A stretch of 64,000 bases of DNA, taken from positions 682,001 to 746,000 of the forward strand of contig SIHP01000001.1 of NCBI GenBank assembly GCA_004762155.1, given 5' to 3'. Both the position numbers and the translations under genes were made by a program. Numbering within the stretch: position 1 is the stretch's first letter; each line of letters starts with the position of its first letter. This document shows positions 32,898-42,763 of the stretch, piece by piece. Source of the stretch: Flavobacteriaceae bacterium (GTDB lineage: Bacteria; Bacteroidota; Bacteroidia; Flavobacteriales; Flavobacteriaceae). The notes beneath the pieces were generated by a model that was not told the origin of the DNA, searched no databases, and saw only the letters and a list, made by a program, of their open reading frames with translations.

Positions 32898-35800
32898 ATG
32901 AAGAAAATATTTTCGTTTCTCTACTCTACTCGCTTAATGGCAGTATTATTTTGGTTATTCGCCATAGCAATGGCCATTGCAACTTTTATTGAAAATGATT
33001 TTGGCACTCAAACCTCTAAAGCTTTGATTTATAACGCCTGGTGGTTTGAATTAATAATGTTGCTTTTTATTATTAATTTTTTCGGAAACATTTTTAGATA
33101 TCGACTATATAAAAAAGAAAAGTGGCCTGTTTTAATGTTTCATTTGGCTTTTTTATTCATCTTAATTGGAGCTGGTGTTACTCGTTATATTGGCTATGAA
33201 GGCTACATGATTATTAATGAAGGAGAAACAACTAGTGAGTTTTACTCTGAAACTAACTATTTAAATGTTGTTATAGATAATGACAGCATTCAAAAACCAC
33301 AAATAAACCATAAACTACTTTTATCTGCATGGGGTAAGAACTCAGATAAATTCACTACTGGATTCCAACATAAAAAAAGTGCTACTCCACAAAAAGTAGA
33401 TTTTAAATTAGTCGATTATATCCCTTGGGCAGAAAAAAAGCTTATTAAGGATGAAAATGGAATTGAACATTTATTCTTTGTTGAAAGCTCTGAAGGAAGC
33501 AGACATGAACATTATATTAAACGTGGAACTACACAAAATATTCATAATATTTTAGTTGGTTTTGATGCTCCTGAAAACAACGCTTCTTTAAACTTCAGCT
33601 ATGACGAAAACAATAGTTTAAAATTACGCACGAAAGCTAATGGAGATTGGTTTAGAATGGCTGACCAAAAAAGAGGAACTATTGTTAAAGATAGTTTACA
33701 TCATTTTCAATACTTAACATTACATAATATTTCTGGATTACAATTTGTAATTCCTCGCCCTGCTGAAAAAGGAGAAATGAAAATTGTTAGCGGAAAGAAA
33801 GACAAACAGAAATCAGATGTTGTTGTTTATGATATTACTAGCAACAACGAAACTAAAAGAATAGAACTCACAGGTTACCAATACAATATAGATAATATTA
33901 AAGAATTTACAGTTGGAGGTTTAAATTTTAGAGCTTGGTATGGAGCAAAAAAACTATACACTCCTTTTAAAATAAAATTAAACGATTTTCAACTAGAGAA
34001 ATACCCAGGTTCTGAAAGTGCTGCTTCTTATGCAAGTGAAGTTAGTGTTATTGATGGGAATGAAACTTTTGATTTTAGAATTTTTATGAATCATATTTTA
34101 GACCATAAAGGTTATAAATTATTTCAATCAAGTTATAAAAATGCAGGTGAAGCTATTGAACAAACACATTTATCTGTAAATCATGATTTTTGGGGGACTT
34201 TTATAACTTATTTTGGATACTCTCTATTATACACTGGATTAATCTCTATGCTATTCGCAAAAAACACACGTTTTGATGATTTGAAACAAAAACTAAAGAA
34301 AATCAGAATAAAGAAAAAAACATTATCAGTTCTTTTAACTTTCTTTTTCTTAGGATTTATAAATGCACAAGATCATGAAGGTCATGATCATAAAGAAGGA
34401 GAACATCCACATGAATCACATGTTCAATCTCAACAAGAGACGCATCAACAAATAAGAATTTCTGACTTTAAAATAGACAGTATTTTAAAAGCAAACCTAG
34501 TTTCCAAAGAACATGCTGAGAAATTTAGTCAATTAGTAATACAGGATGCTAACGGAAGAATGAAACCAGCACATACTTTTGCTTCTGAATTGGTAAGAAA
34601 AGTTGCACAAACTGATAAATTTAAAAACATGAAACCTAGTCAGATTTTATTATCTCTGACTGAAAATCCTCGTTTTTGGTTTGAAGTTCCTTTTATTTAT
34701 ATTGAGAAATCAGGAAATAAGCAAATTAGAGAATTACTAGGTGTGCCAGAGAGCACAAAATATGCTCGTTTATCTGATTTTATAACTTCAACTGGAGGTT
34801 ATAAAATAAAAGAACAGGTTGCTGAAGCTCAGAAAACTAAAATCCAAAATAAATTTCAAACCGATTTAATAAAAATTGACAGGCGTGTAGGTTTGCTTTA
34901 TAGTGCAATTGGTGGAGGTATTTTACGCATTTATCCTATACCAAATAATGAAGAAAACAAATGGGTTTCTCAACCTGAAACATTAAACGCTGGTTTCAAA
35001 GGCACAGACTCTGTATTTGTTCGTCAATCATTACCTGTATATCTTAAACTTCTACAAGAATCTAAAGTTTCTGGAGATTATAATGAAACCAATAAAGTTT
35101 TAGATGGAATTAAAAGATTTCAACAAAAATATGGCGAAAAAGTAATCCCTAGTGAAGATAAAATCAATTTAGAAATCTCTTACAACAATCTAAATATTTT
35201 TGTAAAACTATCTAAATACTATGGATATATAAGCCTTTTATTAATTGTGTTTGTTTTCTTTCAAATATTCAATAACAAATCATGGGTAGATATAATCGTT
35301 AAAAGCTTAATAGCTATTGTTATCTTACTATTTGTAATTCATACTTCTGGTTTAATAGCAAGGTGGTATATTAGTGGGAATGCTCCTTGGAGTAACGCTT
35401 ATGAAGCTGTTATTTTTGTAGCCTTTGCAACAATGTTATACGGATTAGTTTTAGGTAAAAACTCATCACTAACAATTGCTGCTACTACATTTTTAGTATC
35501 AATAATGTTAATGTTTGCCCATCAAAATTGGCTAGACCCTGAAATTGCAAATCTTCAACCAGTCTTAAATTCTTGGTGGGTATATGTACATGTATCTATC
35601 ATTGTATCCAGTTATGGTCCTTTTTCTTTAGGAATGATTTTAGGTGTAATGACATTGCTTTTGATAGTTTTTACCACTAAGAAAAACAAATCTAAAATGA
35701 ATTTACACATTAAAGAACTTACCATTATTAACGAAATGGCGTTAACAGTAGGTTTGGTTTTATTAAGTGTAGGAAACTTTTTAGGTGCTATGTGGGCAAA

Positions 35801-36119
35801 CGAAAGCTGGGGACGTTATTGGGGTTGGGATCCAAAAGAAACATGGGCTTTAATTTCTATCATGGTCTACGCTTTTTTATTACACATGCGTTTAATACCT
35901 AGTTTAAGAGGTAGATATACCTTTAACTTATGGTCTATCATTGCTTATTTCTCTATCATGATGACCTTCTTTGGCGTAAACTTCTATCTGTCTGGCTTAC
36001 ACTCTTATGCAAGTGGTGACAGGGTAATTACACCTACATCTGTGTATTACATGTTAGCCTTTGTGAGTGTATTAGGAATTTTATCTTGGTTTAAATACAG
36101 AAAATTTTACAAGAAGTAA
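32898..36119 (+). CDS. ccsBA: Fused cytochrome c biogenesis protein CcsBA (ResB-ResC)
   Basis: This large inner-membrane protein (about 1073 aa from the chosen ATG) moves heme across the membrane and attaches it to c-type cytochromes (system II). The N-terminal ResB half has three early membrane helices and a large periplasmic domain. The C-terminal CcsA half carries several helices and the WWD heme motif WGRYWGWDPKETWALI near residue 980. Between the halves, after a hydrophobic helix, lies an unusual His/Glu-rich periplasmic stretch (DHEGHDHKEGEHPHESH). The fused form is usual in Bacteroidetes. Confidence 0.94.
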   Translation: MKKIFSFLYSTRLMAVLFWLFAIAMAIATFIENDFGTQTSKALIYNAWWFELIMLLFIINFFGNIFRYRLYKKEKWPVLMFHLAFLFILIGAGVTRYIGYEGYMIINEGETTSEFYSETNYLNVVIDNDSIQKPQINHKLLLSAWGKNSDKFTTGFQHKKSATPQKVDFKLVDYIPWAEKKLIKDENGIEHLFFVESSEGSRHEHYIKRGTTQNIHNILVGFDAPENNASLNFSYDENNSLKLRTKANGDWFRMADQKRGTIVKDSLHHFQYLTLHNISGLQFVIPRPAEKGEMKIVSGKKDKQKSDVVVYDITSNNETKRIELTGYQYNIDNIKEFTVGGLNFRAWYGAKKLYTPFKIKLNDFQLEKYPGSESAASYASEVSVIDGNETFDFRIFMNHILDHKGYKLFQSSYKNAGEAIEQTHLSVNHDFWGTFITYFGYSLLYTGLISMLFAKNTRFDDLKQKLKKIRIKKKTLSVLLTFFFLGFINAQDHEGHDHKEGEHPHESHVQSQQETHQQIRISDFKIDSILKANLVSKEHAEKFSQLVIQDANGRMKPAHTFASELVRKVAQTDKFKNMKPSQILLSLTENPRFWFEVPFIYIEKSGNKQIRELLGVPESTKYARLSDFITSTGGYKIKEQVAEAQKTKIQNKFQTDLIKIDRRVGLLYSAIGGGILRIYPIPNNEENKWVSQPETLNAGFKGTDSVFVRQSLPVYLKLLQESKVSGDYNETNKVLDGIKRFQQKYGEKVIPSEDKINLEISYNNLNIFVKLSKYYGYISLLLIVFVFFQIFNNKSWVDIIVKSLIAIVILLFVIHTSGLIARWYISGNAPWSNAYEAVIFVAFATMLYGLVLGKNSSLTIAATTFLVSIMLMFAHQNWLDPEIANLQPVLNSWWVYVHVSIIVSSYGPFSLGMILGVMTLLLIVFTTKKNKSKMNLHIKELTIINEMALTVGLVLLSVGNFLGAMWANESWGRYWGWDPKETWALISIMVYAFLLHMRLIPSLRGRYTFNLWSIIAYFSIMMTFFGVNFYLSGLHSYASGDRVITPTSVYYMLAFVSVLGILSWFKYRKFYKK

Positions 36120-36141
36120 ATTATATTTTATCAGAAAAATG

Positions 36142-36149
36142 TACTTTTG
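36142..36149 (+). promoter_or_regulatory. Promoter -7 element for 36172 gene
   Basis: TACTTTTG matches TAnnTTTG fully, 22 bases before the ATG. Confidence 0.5.
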
Positions 36150-36171
36150 CATGTCAATAAAAAAATAACAA

Positions 36172-36687
36172 ATGTTTAATAAAAATATAAAATTAGTTTT
36201 AGCCGGTTTAATTTCTATCTGGGCTGTTTATGAATTTTCTCAAGGAAACATCATGAATGGAATATCTATATTATTGTTAGCGGGTATTTTTATTTTATTT
36301 TATTTTAAAAATGAATTTATATTATTAGCTTTTTTGCAATTACGTAAACAAAATTTCGATGGGGCTAAAAAATGGTTAGGATATATAAAAAACCCTTCTA
36401 GTGCTTTAATACAAAAACAAGAAGGATATTATAATTATCTTCAAGGCATTATGCTTTCTCAAACAAATATAACTCAAGCTGAAAAATTTTTAAAAAAAGC
36501 TGTGAAGCTAGGTTTATCTATGAGTCATGATTTAGCTATGGCAAAATTACAATTAGCAGGAATAGCTATGACAAAAAGAAGAAAACGTGAAGCAACTAAC
36601 CTTATGGCTGAAGCTAAAAAACTTGACAAGCATGGAGTTTTAAAAGAACAAATGCAGATGATGAAACAACAAATGAAAAAAATATAA
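36172..36687 (+). CDS. Small membrane protein with TPR-like C-terminal domain (DUF2892-like)
   Basis: This 171-aa protein has two adjacent transmembrane helices in the first 50 residues, followed by a helical, TPR-like cytoplasmic part (about 55-140: AKKWLGYIKN, YYNYLQGIMLSQTN, AEKFLKKAVKLG) and a Met/Gln/Lys-rich tail. I recognise no enzymatic motif. Its function is unknown; it may be a membrane-anchored scaffold. It has its own candidate promoter. Confidence 0.7.
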   Translation: MFNKNIKLVLAGLISIWAVYEFSQGNIMNGISILLLAGIFILFYFKNEFILLAFLQLRKQNFDGAKKWLGYIKNPSSALIQKQEGYYNYLQGIMLSQTNITQAEKFLKKAVKLGLSMSHDLAMAKLQLAGIAMTKRRKREATNLMAEAKKLDKHGVLKEQMQMMKQQMKKI

Positions 36688-36714
36688 CTAGAACAAATAG
36701 TTAATTAATTATTG

Positions 36715-36722
36715 TAAATTTG
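36715..36722 (+). promoter_or_regulatory. Promoter -7 element of the capsule operon
   Basis: TAAATTTG, a full TAnnTTTG match, ends 16 bases before the ATG of the dehydratase gene. Confidence 0.5.
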
Positions 36723-36738
36723 AAAGTTATCATCTGAA

Positions 36739-38634
36739 ATGATTAGAAAAATTCTTTTACGAGCTTTAGAAAGACATGCATCACATTGGCTTGTTTTAAT
36801 AATTGATTTAATGTTAGTTTGCATATCTTTTATTTTAGCATACTCTGTTAGGTTTAATGGGTCATTAGATTTCAATACTGATCATTTATTTTTACAAATC
36901 CCTTTTATAGGTTTTATTAGTTTAATATCGTTTTGGCTTGTTGGTTCCAATAGAGGAATTATTAGACACACAGGAACCAAAGATGCTTTCAACGTCTTTT
37001 TAGGTGTAACCATAATTTCCTTTGCTATTCTTTTTATAGTTGCTATAAACAATGTTTTTAAAATTGTCCCAGGTTTTAAAATTCCTAAATCAATCATTTT
37101 AATTCATTATTTTATTACAGTATTTGTTTTGGTTATAAGTCGATTTGTTTTCAAGTCTTTTTATGAGATCATCTCATCTGAACTAGACGAAATAACCAAC
37201 GTTTTAATCTATGGAGCTGGTGAATCTGGATTGATAACTTACGGTGCTTTAAACAGAGATAACCAAAATCATTATGAAGTAATTGGTTTTATTGATGATG
37301 ATAAAACAAAGTTAGGAAAGAAGATAGATCGTGTAAAAATTTATAGCAGACATCAGGTTACAAAAGAGTTTATTGAAAACAAACAAATTGATGAAGTTAT
37401 ATTGTCAATTCAAAATATAAAATCTGAAAGACTCCTTTACCTTACAGATAAATTCTTAGAACTTGGTATAAAACCTAAAATCGTACCGACATTAACGAAA
37501 TGGATTGATGGTGATTTTGAAGCTAATCAAATTAAAGAAATTAAAATTCAAGATTTATTAGATAGAAAACCTATTTCTATTAATAATCCTATTGTAAATA
37601 GAGATGTTGACGGTAAGATAATTTTAGTTAGTGGTGCAGCTGGATCAATAGGAAGTGAAATTTCCAGACAAATTAGTTCATATAACTATAAACACTTAAT
37701 CGTTCTTGATCAAGCTGAATCTCCTTTATATGAATTACAACAAGAGCTAATAAGAAAGGGGATTAAAAACTTTACTTCTATAGTTGCGGATGTTAGAGAT
37801 GAAGTCAGAATGGAAGAAGTCTTTAATCAATTTAAACCTAACAAAGTCTACCATGCTGCTGCATATAAACATGTTCCTTTAATGGAAGACACGCCATATG
37901 AAGCTATTAAAATAAACATAGGAGGAACAAAAACTATTGCAGACTTATCAGTAAAGCACAAAATAGAACGCTTTGTTATGGTTTCTACTGATAAAGCAGT
38001 TAATCCTACTAATGTTATGGGGGCTACCAAACGAGTTGCTGAAATGTATATAAGTTGCTTAAGTAAGAAAAAGCATACAACAAAATTCATTACAACACGT
38101 TTTGGTAATGTTTTAGGTTCTAATGGATCTGTTATCCCTTTATTTACAAAACAAATAAAAGAAGGTGGTCCATTAACTGTTACTCACAAAGATATAACAC
38201 GTTATTTTATGACGATACCTGAAGCTTGTCAGCTAGTACTAGAAGCTGGTACTATGGGTAATGGTGGTGAAATTTATATTTTTGACATGGGTAAATCAGT
38301 TAAAATATATGAAATAGCAAAAAGGATGATACATTTATCTGGGTTAAGATATCCAGATGATATCTCTATTAAAATTACAGGGTTAAGACCTGGTGAAAAA
38401 TTATATGAAGAATTATTAGCAAATGGTGAAAACACAACACGTACATATCATGAAAAAATAATGATTGCCAAAGCCCAAGAATTAGATCATTATGGTATTG
38501 AAAATAAAATAATTCAATTATGTGAATTAAACAAAGAATACAACAATAAAAGATCGGTCTCTTTAATAAAAGAAATTGTACCAGAATACAAATCTAATAA
38601 TTCTATTTATGAAGAATTAGATCAAAAAAAATAA
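36739..38634 (+). CDS. WbpM/PglF-like nucleoside-diphosphate-sugar 4,6-dehydratase
   Basis: This 631-aa inner-membrane enzyme makes 4-keto-6-deoxy sugars for capsule or O-antigen. The N-terminus has about four transmembrane helices (residues 15-140). A first Rossmann domain follows (GAGESGLITYGAL near 155) and then the catalytic SDR domain with GAAGSIGSEISRQI near 297. The catalytic motif is STDKAVNPTNVMGATKR near 415-431, where Met stands at the place of the usual Tyr, as in WbpM and FlaA1. It leads an operon with the Wza and Wzc genes. Confidence 0.92.
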   Translation: MIRKILLRALERHASHWLVLIIDLMLVCISFILAYSVRFNGSLDFNTDHLFLQIPFIGFISLISFWLVGSNRGIIRHTGTKDAFNVFLGVTIISFAILFIVAINNVFKIVPGFKIPKSIILIHYFITVFVLVISRFVFKSFYEIISSELDEITNVLIYGAGESGLITYGALNRDNQNHYEVIGFIDDDKTKLGKKIDRVKIYSRHQVTKEFIENKQIDEVILSIQNIKSERLLYLTDKFLELGIKPKIVPTLTKWIDGDFEANQIKEIKIQDLLDRKPISINNPIVNRDVDGKIILVSGAAGSIGSEISRQISSYNYKHLIVLDQAESPLYELQQELIRKGIKNFTSIVADVRDEVRMEEVFNQFKPNKVYHAAAYKHVPLMEDTPYEAIKINIGGTKTIADLSVKHKIERFVMVSTDKAVNPTNVMGATKRVAEMYISCLSKKKHTTKFITTRFGNVLGSNGSVIPLFTKQIKEGGPLTVTHKDITRYFMTIPEACQLVLEAGTMGNGGEIYIFDMGKSVKIYEIAKRMIHLSGLRYPDDISIKITGLRPGEKLYEELLANGENTTRTYHEKIMIAKAQELDHYGIENKIIQLCELNKEYNNKRSVSLIKEIVPEYKSNNSIYEELDQKK

Positions 38635-38662
38635 ATCTATTAATTTCGCGAAAAAAAAATTC

Positions 38663-39433
38663 ATGAAAAAAACTAAATTAATTCTTTTTCTTTTAACATC
38701 ATATATCTTCACATCATGTGTTTCTAGAAAAGACATTGTATACTTTCAAAATGATAAAATAGACCAAACAAAAGTCTATAATTCTTACAAAACAGTATTT
38801 AAGGCAGATGATTTATTGCAAATAAATATCTCTGCAGCTGACTTGGATGCTGTTAAACCATTTAATTTATCTGCTGTTACTTATGCTACATCTACAAACA
38901 GAGCTATTGGAACGCCTCAACAGCAAGCATATTTAATAGATAATAAAGGCTATATAAATTTCCCTGTTTTAGGTAAATTAAAATTAGCTGGGCTAACTAG
39001 AGTTGAGGTTATAGATTTATTGAAAAACAAACTTGATCCAGATTATATTAGGAATCCATCTATAAATATTACAATCTCTAATTTTTCAATTACGGTACTT
39101 GGAGCAGTTGCTAGACCAGGTAGGTTTACCATTCCTAATGAACGTATTACAGTACTTGAAGCTTTAGGCTTGGCTGGTGATTTAGACATTGGCGCTGTAA
39201 GGAATAATGTTAAAGTGCACAGAGAAGAAAACGGAACAAAAAAGACATATGAATTAGACTTGCGTTCTAATTCAATCTTTACATCACCTGCATATTATTT
39301 ACAGCAAAATGATGTAGTATATGCAGAACCTAATAAGCCCTCTTCTCAAGATGCTGCTTATAATAGAAATTCTGGTCTATTTATTTCTATTGCATCTTTA
39401 TTAATAACTGTAGTTACACTTTTAATACGATAA
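38663..39433 (+). CDS. Polysaccharide export protein, Wza family
   Basis: This 256-aa lipoprotein has the lipobox ending at Cys19 (FTSC). It contains a poly-export domain (about 45-135, FKADDLLQINI, GYINFPVLGKLKLAGLTRVE) and an SLBB-type domain (about 138-225, VLGAVARPGRFTIP). A C-terminal hydrophobic helix (ISIASLLITVVTLLI) would span a membrane, as in other Bacteroidetes Wza proteins. It forms the outer-membrane exit for the capsule/exopolysaccharide and pairs with the Wzc protein encoded 7 bases later. Confidence 0.92.
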   Translation: MKKTKLILFLLTSYIFTSCVSRKDIVYFQNDKIDQTKVYNSYKTVFKADDLLQINISAADLDAVKPFNLSAVTYATSTNRAIGTPQQQAYLIDNKGYINFPVLGKLKLAGLTRVEVIDLLKNKLDPDYIRNPSINITISNFSITVLGAVARPGRFTIPNERITVLEALGLAGDLDIGAVRNNVKVHREENGTKKTYELDLRSNSIFTSPAYYLQQNDVVYAEPNKPSSQDAAYNRNSGLFISIASLLITVVTLLIR

Positions 39434-39440
39434 TATCATT

Positions 39441-41828
39441 ATGAAAGAAATAAATGATTATAAATCTAACATAGAGAATAATGATACTTTGAACATAAGA
39501 GCTGAATTAGAAAAATATTTAATTCACTGGAAATGGTTTATTCTAGGGGCTATATTAGCTTTAGTACTTGCTTTTATATATTTACGTTATACTACTCCAC
39601 AATACTCTGCTAGTACTACAATAATGATTAAAGACAACAAAAAATCTGGTATATCAGCTGAACTTGCTGCATTTGAAGATTTGGGTATAATCGGTGGAGG
39701 ATCTAGTAATAATCCTGACAATGAAATAGAAATTTTAAAATCTAGAAAAATAATTAGTGGAGTTGTAAATAAACTAAAATTAAATACTACATATATAGCT
39801 GAAGGGAGGTTTAAAAACTCTCAATTGTATAACATTTCTCCTATTAATATTGACTTTAAAGACTCTTTAAACAAATACATAGAAGAAACTCAAATATTCT
39901 TTATTGACATCTTATCTAATTCAAAATTTAACATTTATGATTTTGAAGGAAATATAATTAAAAAAAATTATTCTTTTAACGATGAATTATGCGCTGATGA
40001 AATAGGGTGTTTTATTATAAACAAGACAAGTTTTTTTAACAATGACAATATTGGTAAAAGGATTATAATCTATGCACATTCAATAAACAAAACTACTGAC
40101 TATTATATAAGTAAATTATCTATTTCTCCTATTAATAAAAACTCAAGTGTCCTCAAACTATCATTAACTTCTCCTGTAGTTGAAAAGGCTCAAGATATAT
40201 TAAACGAAATTGTTGCTCAATACAATATTGATGCTATTAAAGACAAGAATCAAGTTTCTCAAAAAACTAATGATTTTATATCTGAAAGATTAAATGACAT
40301 TGGAAAAGACTTAGCTTCAGCTGACGATAAAGTGACAAAATTTAAAAGGAAAAATAAGATAACAGACATTCAAGCTGAAGCACAATTATTTTTACAAACT
40401 AGTAGTCTAAATCGTCAAAAATTAATTGATGTAAGTACTCAATTAAGCTTAATCAAATCTTTAAATAGTGAACTATCCACTAATACTGAAGATTTATTAC
40501 CTTCAAACCTAGGATTACAAGATGTTACAATTGCAAAATCAATCCAGGAATATAATCAATTAATTATTAGAAAAAACAGGTTATTAAAAAGTGCAGGTAG
40601 TAAAAACACAGTGGTAATTGAGTTACAAGATAATATAGACAACCTTAAGTCATCTTTAAAGAACAGTTTAATAAACCAACAAAAATCTTTACAATATACC
40701 GTTAATAGCTTATCGAAAGAAGCTAATGTCTTTGATTCAAAAATATCATCAATTCCAACAAAAGAAAGAGATTTTTTAGATATTGCAAGACAACAGGAAA
40801 TTATTGCTAGCTTATATTCTTATTTACTAAAGAAAAAAGAAGAAACTTCTATTTCATTAGCTGTTACTGTTCCAAATGCTAAAATTATAGATAAAGCTTA
40901 TGGTAGTAATATTCCAGTAAGTCCAAAAAAGAAAATTATATTTTTAGCTGCTTTACTGTTAGGATTAATAATTCCTTTTATAATTATATATATTAGGGAT
41001 TTATTAGACACAAAAGTACATACTAAAAGAGATATTGAAGAACAAACAACAATACCATTCCTTGGTGATATACCTCATTCAGAAACTAAAGAGAAAATTG
41101 TTGTAAATAAAGATTCTAGGTCTAGTACTGCTGAGGCATTTAGATTGATAAGAACAAATCTTGATTTCATGTTATCTAATGTAAAACAAGATAAAGGGAA
41201 GACTATATTTGTCACATCAACTACAAGTGGGGAAGGAAAATCTTTTATGTCTATCAATTTAGCTTCTACATTAGCCTTATCTGGTAAAAAAGTTCTATTA
41301 CTTGGTATGGATTTACGTGCTCCCAAAGTAACTGAATATCTAGGTATACCTAATAGAAAAGGGATTACAAATTATATAACAAACTCCGATTTTACTGTTG
41401 ATGACTTAAAATTTAGAGTACCTGAACTACCAAATCTAGATATAATTGCTTCTGGTGCAATACCTCCTAATCCAGCAGAACTTTTAATGACAGATAAGGT
41501 AAGTGAACTATTCAAGGAAGTTAGAATCAGATATGATTATGTTTTAGTAGATACTGCTCCTGTAAATCTAGTAACAGATACTTTGTTAATCTCTAAGTTT
41601 GCTGATATATTTTTATATGTAACAAGAGCAAATTACCTAGACAAAAGAATGTTAACGGTTCCTCAAACTCTTTATCAAGATAAAAAACTACCAAATATGG
41701 CTATAGTATTAAATGATACTGATATGAATAGAGGCTACGGATATGGTTATGGATATGGTTACGGTTATGGTTACGGTATTCAACAAGAACAAAAAACTCC
41801 ATGGTACAAAAGAATATTTAAAGCATAA
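39441..41828 (+). CDS. Wzc-family polysaccharide copolymerase/tyrosine autokinase with (GY)7 tail
   Basis: This 795-aa inner-membrane protein has an N-terminal Wzz domain with the first helix near 35-52, a periplasmic region with coiled coils (about 255-440) and a second helix near 492-512. The cytoplasmic BY-kinase has Walker A TSGEGKSFMS near 596-605, Walker A' LLLGMDLRAPK and Walker B VLVDTAPVN. The tail has seven Gly-Tyr pairs in a row near 764-778, encoded at 41733-41777, in place of the scattered tyrosines of Wzc from E. coli; these are the likely autophosphorylation sites. The phosphatase gene at 41889 on the opposite strand is the likely counterpart. Confidence 0.93.
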   Translation: MKEINDYKSNIENNDTLNIRAELEKYLIHWKWFILGAILALVLAFIYLRYTTPQYSASTTIMIKDNKKSGISAELAAFEDLGIIGGGSSNNPDNEIEILKSRKIISGVVNKLKLNTTYIAEGRFKNSQLYNISPINIDFKDSLNKYIEETQIFFIDILSNSKFNIYDFEGNIIKKNYSFNDELCADEIGCFIINKTSFFNNDNIGKRIIIYAHSINKTTDYYISKLSISPINKNSSVLKLSLTSPVVEKAQDILNEIVAQYNIDAIKDKNQVSQKTNDFISERLNDIGKDLASADDKVTKFKRKNKITDIQAEAQLFLQTSSLNRQKLIDVSTQLSLIKSLNSELSTNTEDLLPSNLGLQDVTIAKSIQEYNQLIIRKNRLLKSAGSKNTVVIELQDNIDNLKSSLKNSLINQQKSLQYTVNSLSKEANVFDSKISSIPTKERDFLDIARQQEIIASLYSYLLKKKEETSISLAVTVPNAKIIDKAYGSNIPVSPKKKIIFLAALLLGLIIPFIIIYIRDLLDTKVHTKRDIEEQTTIPFLGDIPHSETKEKIVVNKDSRSSTAEAFRLIRTNLDFMLSNVKQDKGKTIFVTSTTSGEGKSFMSINLASTLALSGKKVLLLGMDLRAPKVTEYLGIPNRKGITNYITNSDFTVDDLKFRVPELPNLDIIASGAIPPNPAELLMTDKVSELFKEVRIRYDYVLVDTAPVNLVTDTLLISKFADIFLYVTRANYLDKRMLTVPQTLYQDKKLPNMAIVLNDTDMNRGYGYGYGYGYGYGYGIQQEQKTPWYKRIFKA

Positions 41829-41834
41829 TTAATT

Positions 41835-41866
41835 AAAAACGCTCAAGCTAAAGCTTGAGCGTTTTT
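41835..41866. terminator. Bidirectional terminator between wzc-like and cpsB-like genes
   Basis: AAAAACGCTCAAGCT (41835-41849) and its complement (41852-41866) form a 15-bp perfect stem ending in T runs on either strand. It serves both convergent genes. Confidence 0.85.
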
Positions 41867-41888
41867 AATTTTATTGAACTTTTACTTG

Positions 41889-42629
41889 TCATATAAGAAA
41901 TCTTTTATTATTATCTATTAAATGTGAAATACTTTTCTTTATACTTGGTTTACCAATGCTTTTAAGTAATGATAAATGGTTTTTATGATGCGTATCTGAA
42001 CCAACAAAATCATACATATTTTCTTTTAACAACTTTTCTGCAGTTTTTTTTACTCCCTTTCCATATTGCTCAGTTAAAGAGAGTAAATTTAATTGAAAAA
42101 CGCAACCTGCTTTCTTTAACTTGTAAAAGTTTTCGAAATCATTATGATAAAAAATATAACGCTCTGGATGTGCTAAAACAGGTTTATATCCTTTTAGTTG
42201 AATATCAAATAATAATTCGTATAAGTTATATGGCGCATTAAAATAAGACATTTCTACTAATACATAATTATCTTTTAATGTAAGAATATCTTTATTTTTT
42301 AATCTTAAAGCAAACTGTTCATCCAACATATACTCTGCAGCTGCTCGGAATGTAACATCTTTAAAATCATTCTCTATCAAAGCTTCCTTTACTTCTAATA
42401 ATTTTTCTTTGATTATTTGTGTAGAGTTTGGATATACATCACCTAAAACATGAGGAGTTGTTATGAAATTTTTAATACCATAACTATACATCTTTGATAT
42501 TAAATTTATAGTATCATTTAAATCCTTAGCACCATCATCAATACCAGGCAGAAGATGTGAATGTATATCTACGAAATTATCAGAAAAAAGTTCATTTAAA
42601 GGAATACTCTTTTTTTTTAAAAAAAACAT
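41889..42629 (-). CDS. CpsB/CapC-type tyrosine-protein phosphatase (PHP fold)
   Basis: This 246-aa manganese-dependent phosphatase of the PHP family removes phosphate from the BY-kinase tail. Metal-binding motifs are DIHSHLLPGIDDGA (residues 21-34), ITTPH near 58, LAHPERY near 155 and FVGSDTHH near 212-219. It is convergent with the Wzc-like gene, with only a shared terminator between them. This opposite-strand arrangement allows separate control of kinase and phosphatase. Confidence 0.92.
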   Translation of the reverse strand: MFFLKKKSIPLNELFSDNFVDIHSHLLPGIDDGAKDLNDTINLISKMYSYGIKNFITTPHVLGDVYPNSTQIIKEKLLEVKEALIENDFKDVTFRAAAEYMLDEQFALRLKNKDILTLKDNYVLVEMSYFNAPYNLYELLFDIQLKGYKPVLAHPERYIFYHNDFENFYKLKKAGCVFQLNLLSLTEQYGKGVKKTAEKLLKENMYDFVGSDTHHKNHLSLLKSIGKPSIKKSISHLIDNNKRFLI

Positions 42630-42649
42630 ATTAATTAGTTTAGGGAGAA

Positions 42650-42657
42650 CAAATTTA
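42650..42657 (-). promoter_or_regulatory. Promoter -7 element of the cpsB-like gene
   Basis: The minus strand reads TAAATTTG, 20 bases before the ATG. Confidence 0.55.
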
Positions 42658-42735
42658 ACATAAATTATATTAGTAAATACAGAAACATTTTTTTAACGAT
42701 TGAAGTTATAAATTGAATAATACGTTGAGAAGTTA

Positions 42736-42743
42736 TATCTTTG
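42736..42743 (+). promoter_or_regulatory. Promoter -7 element of the BadF/GlcNAc-kinase-like gene
   Basis: TATCTTTG matches TAnnTTTG fully, 20 bases before the ATG at 42764. Confidence 0.55.
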
Positions 42744-42763
42744 GTTTTTAAATAATTATTTTC

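Noticed and set aside
41733..41777. Short tandem repeat as CRISPR or VNTR locus outside genes
   Set aside because: The repeat is in frame inside the Wzc kinase and encodes Gly-Tyr pairs; there are no spacers.
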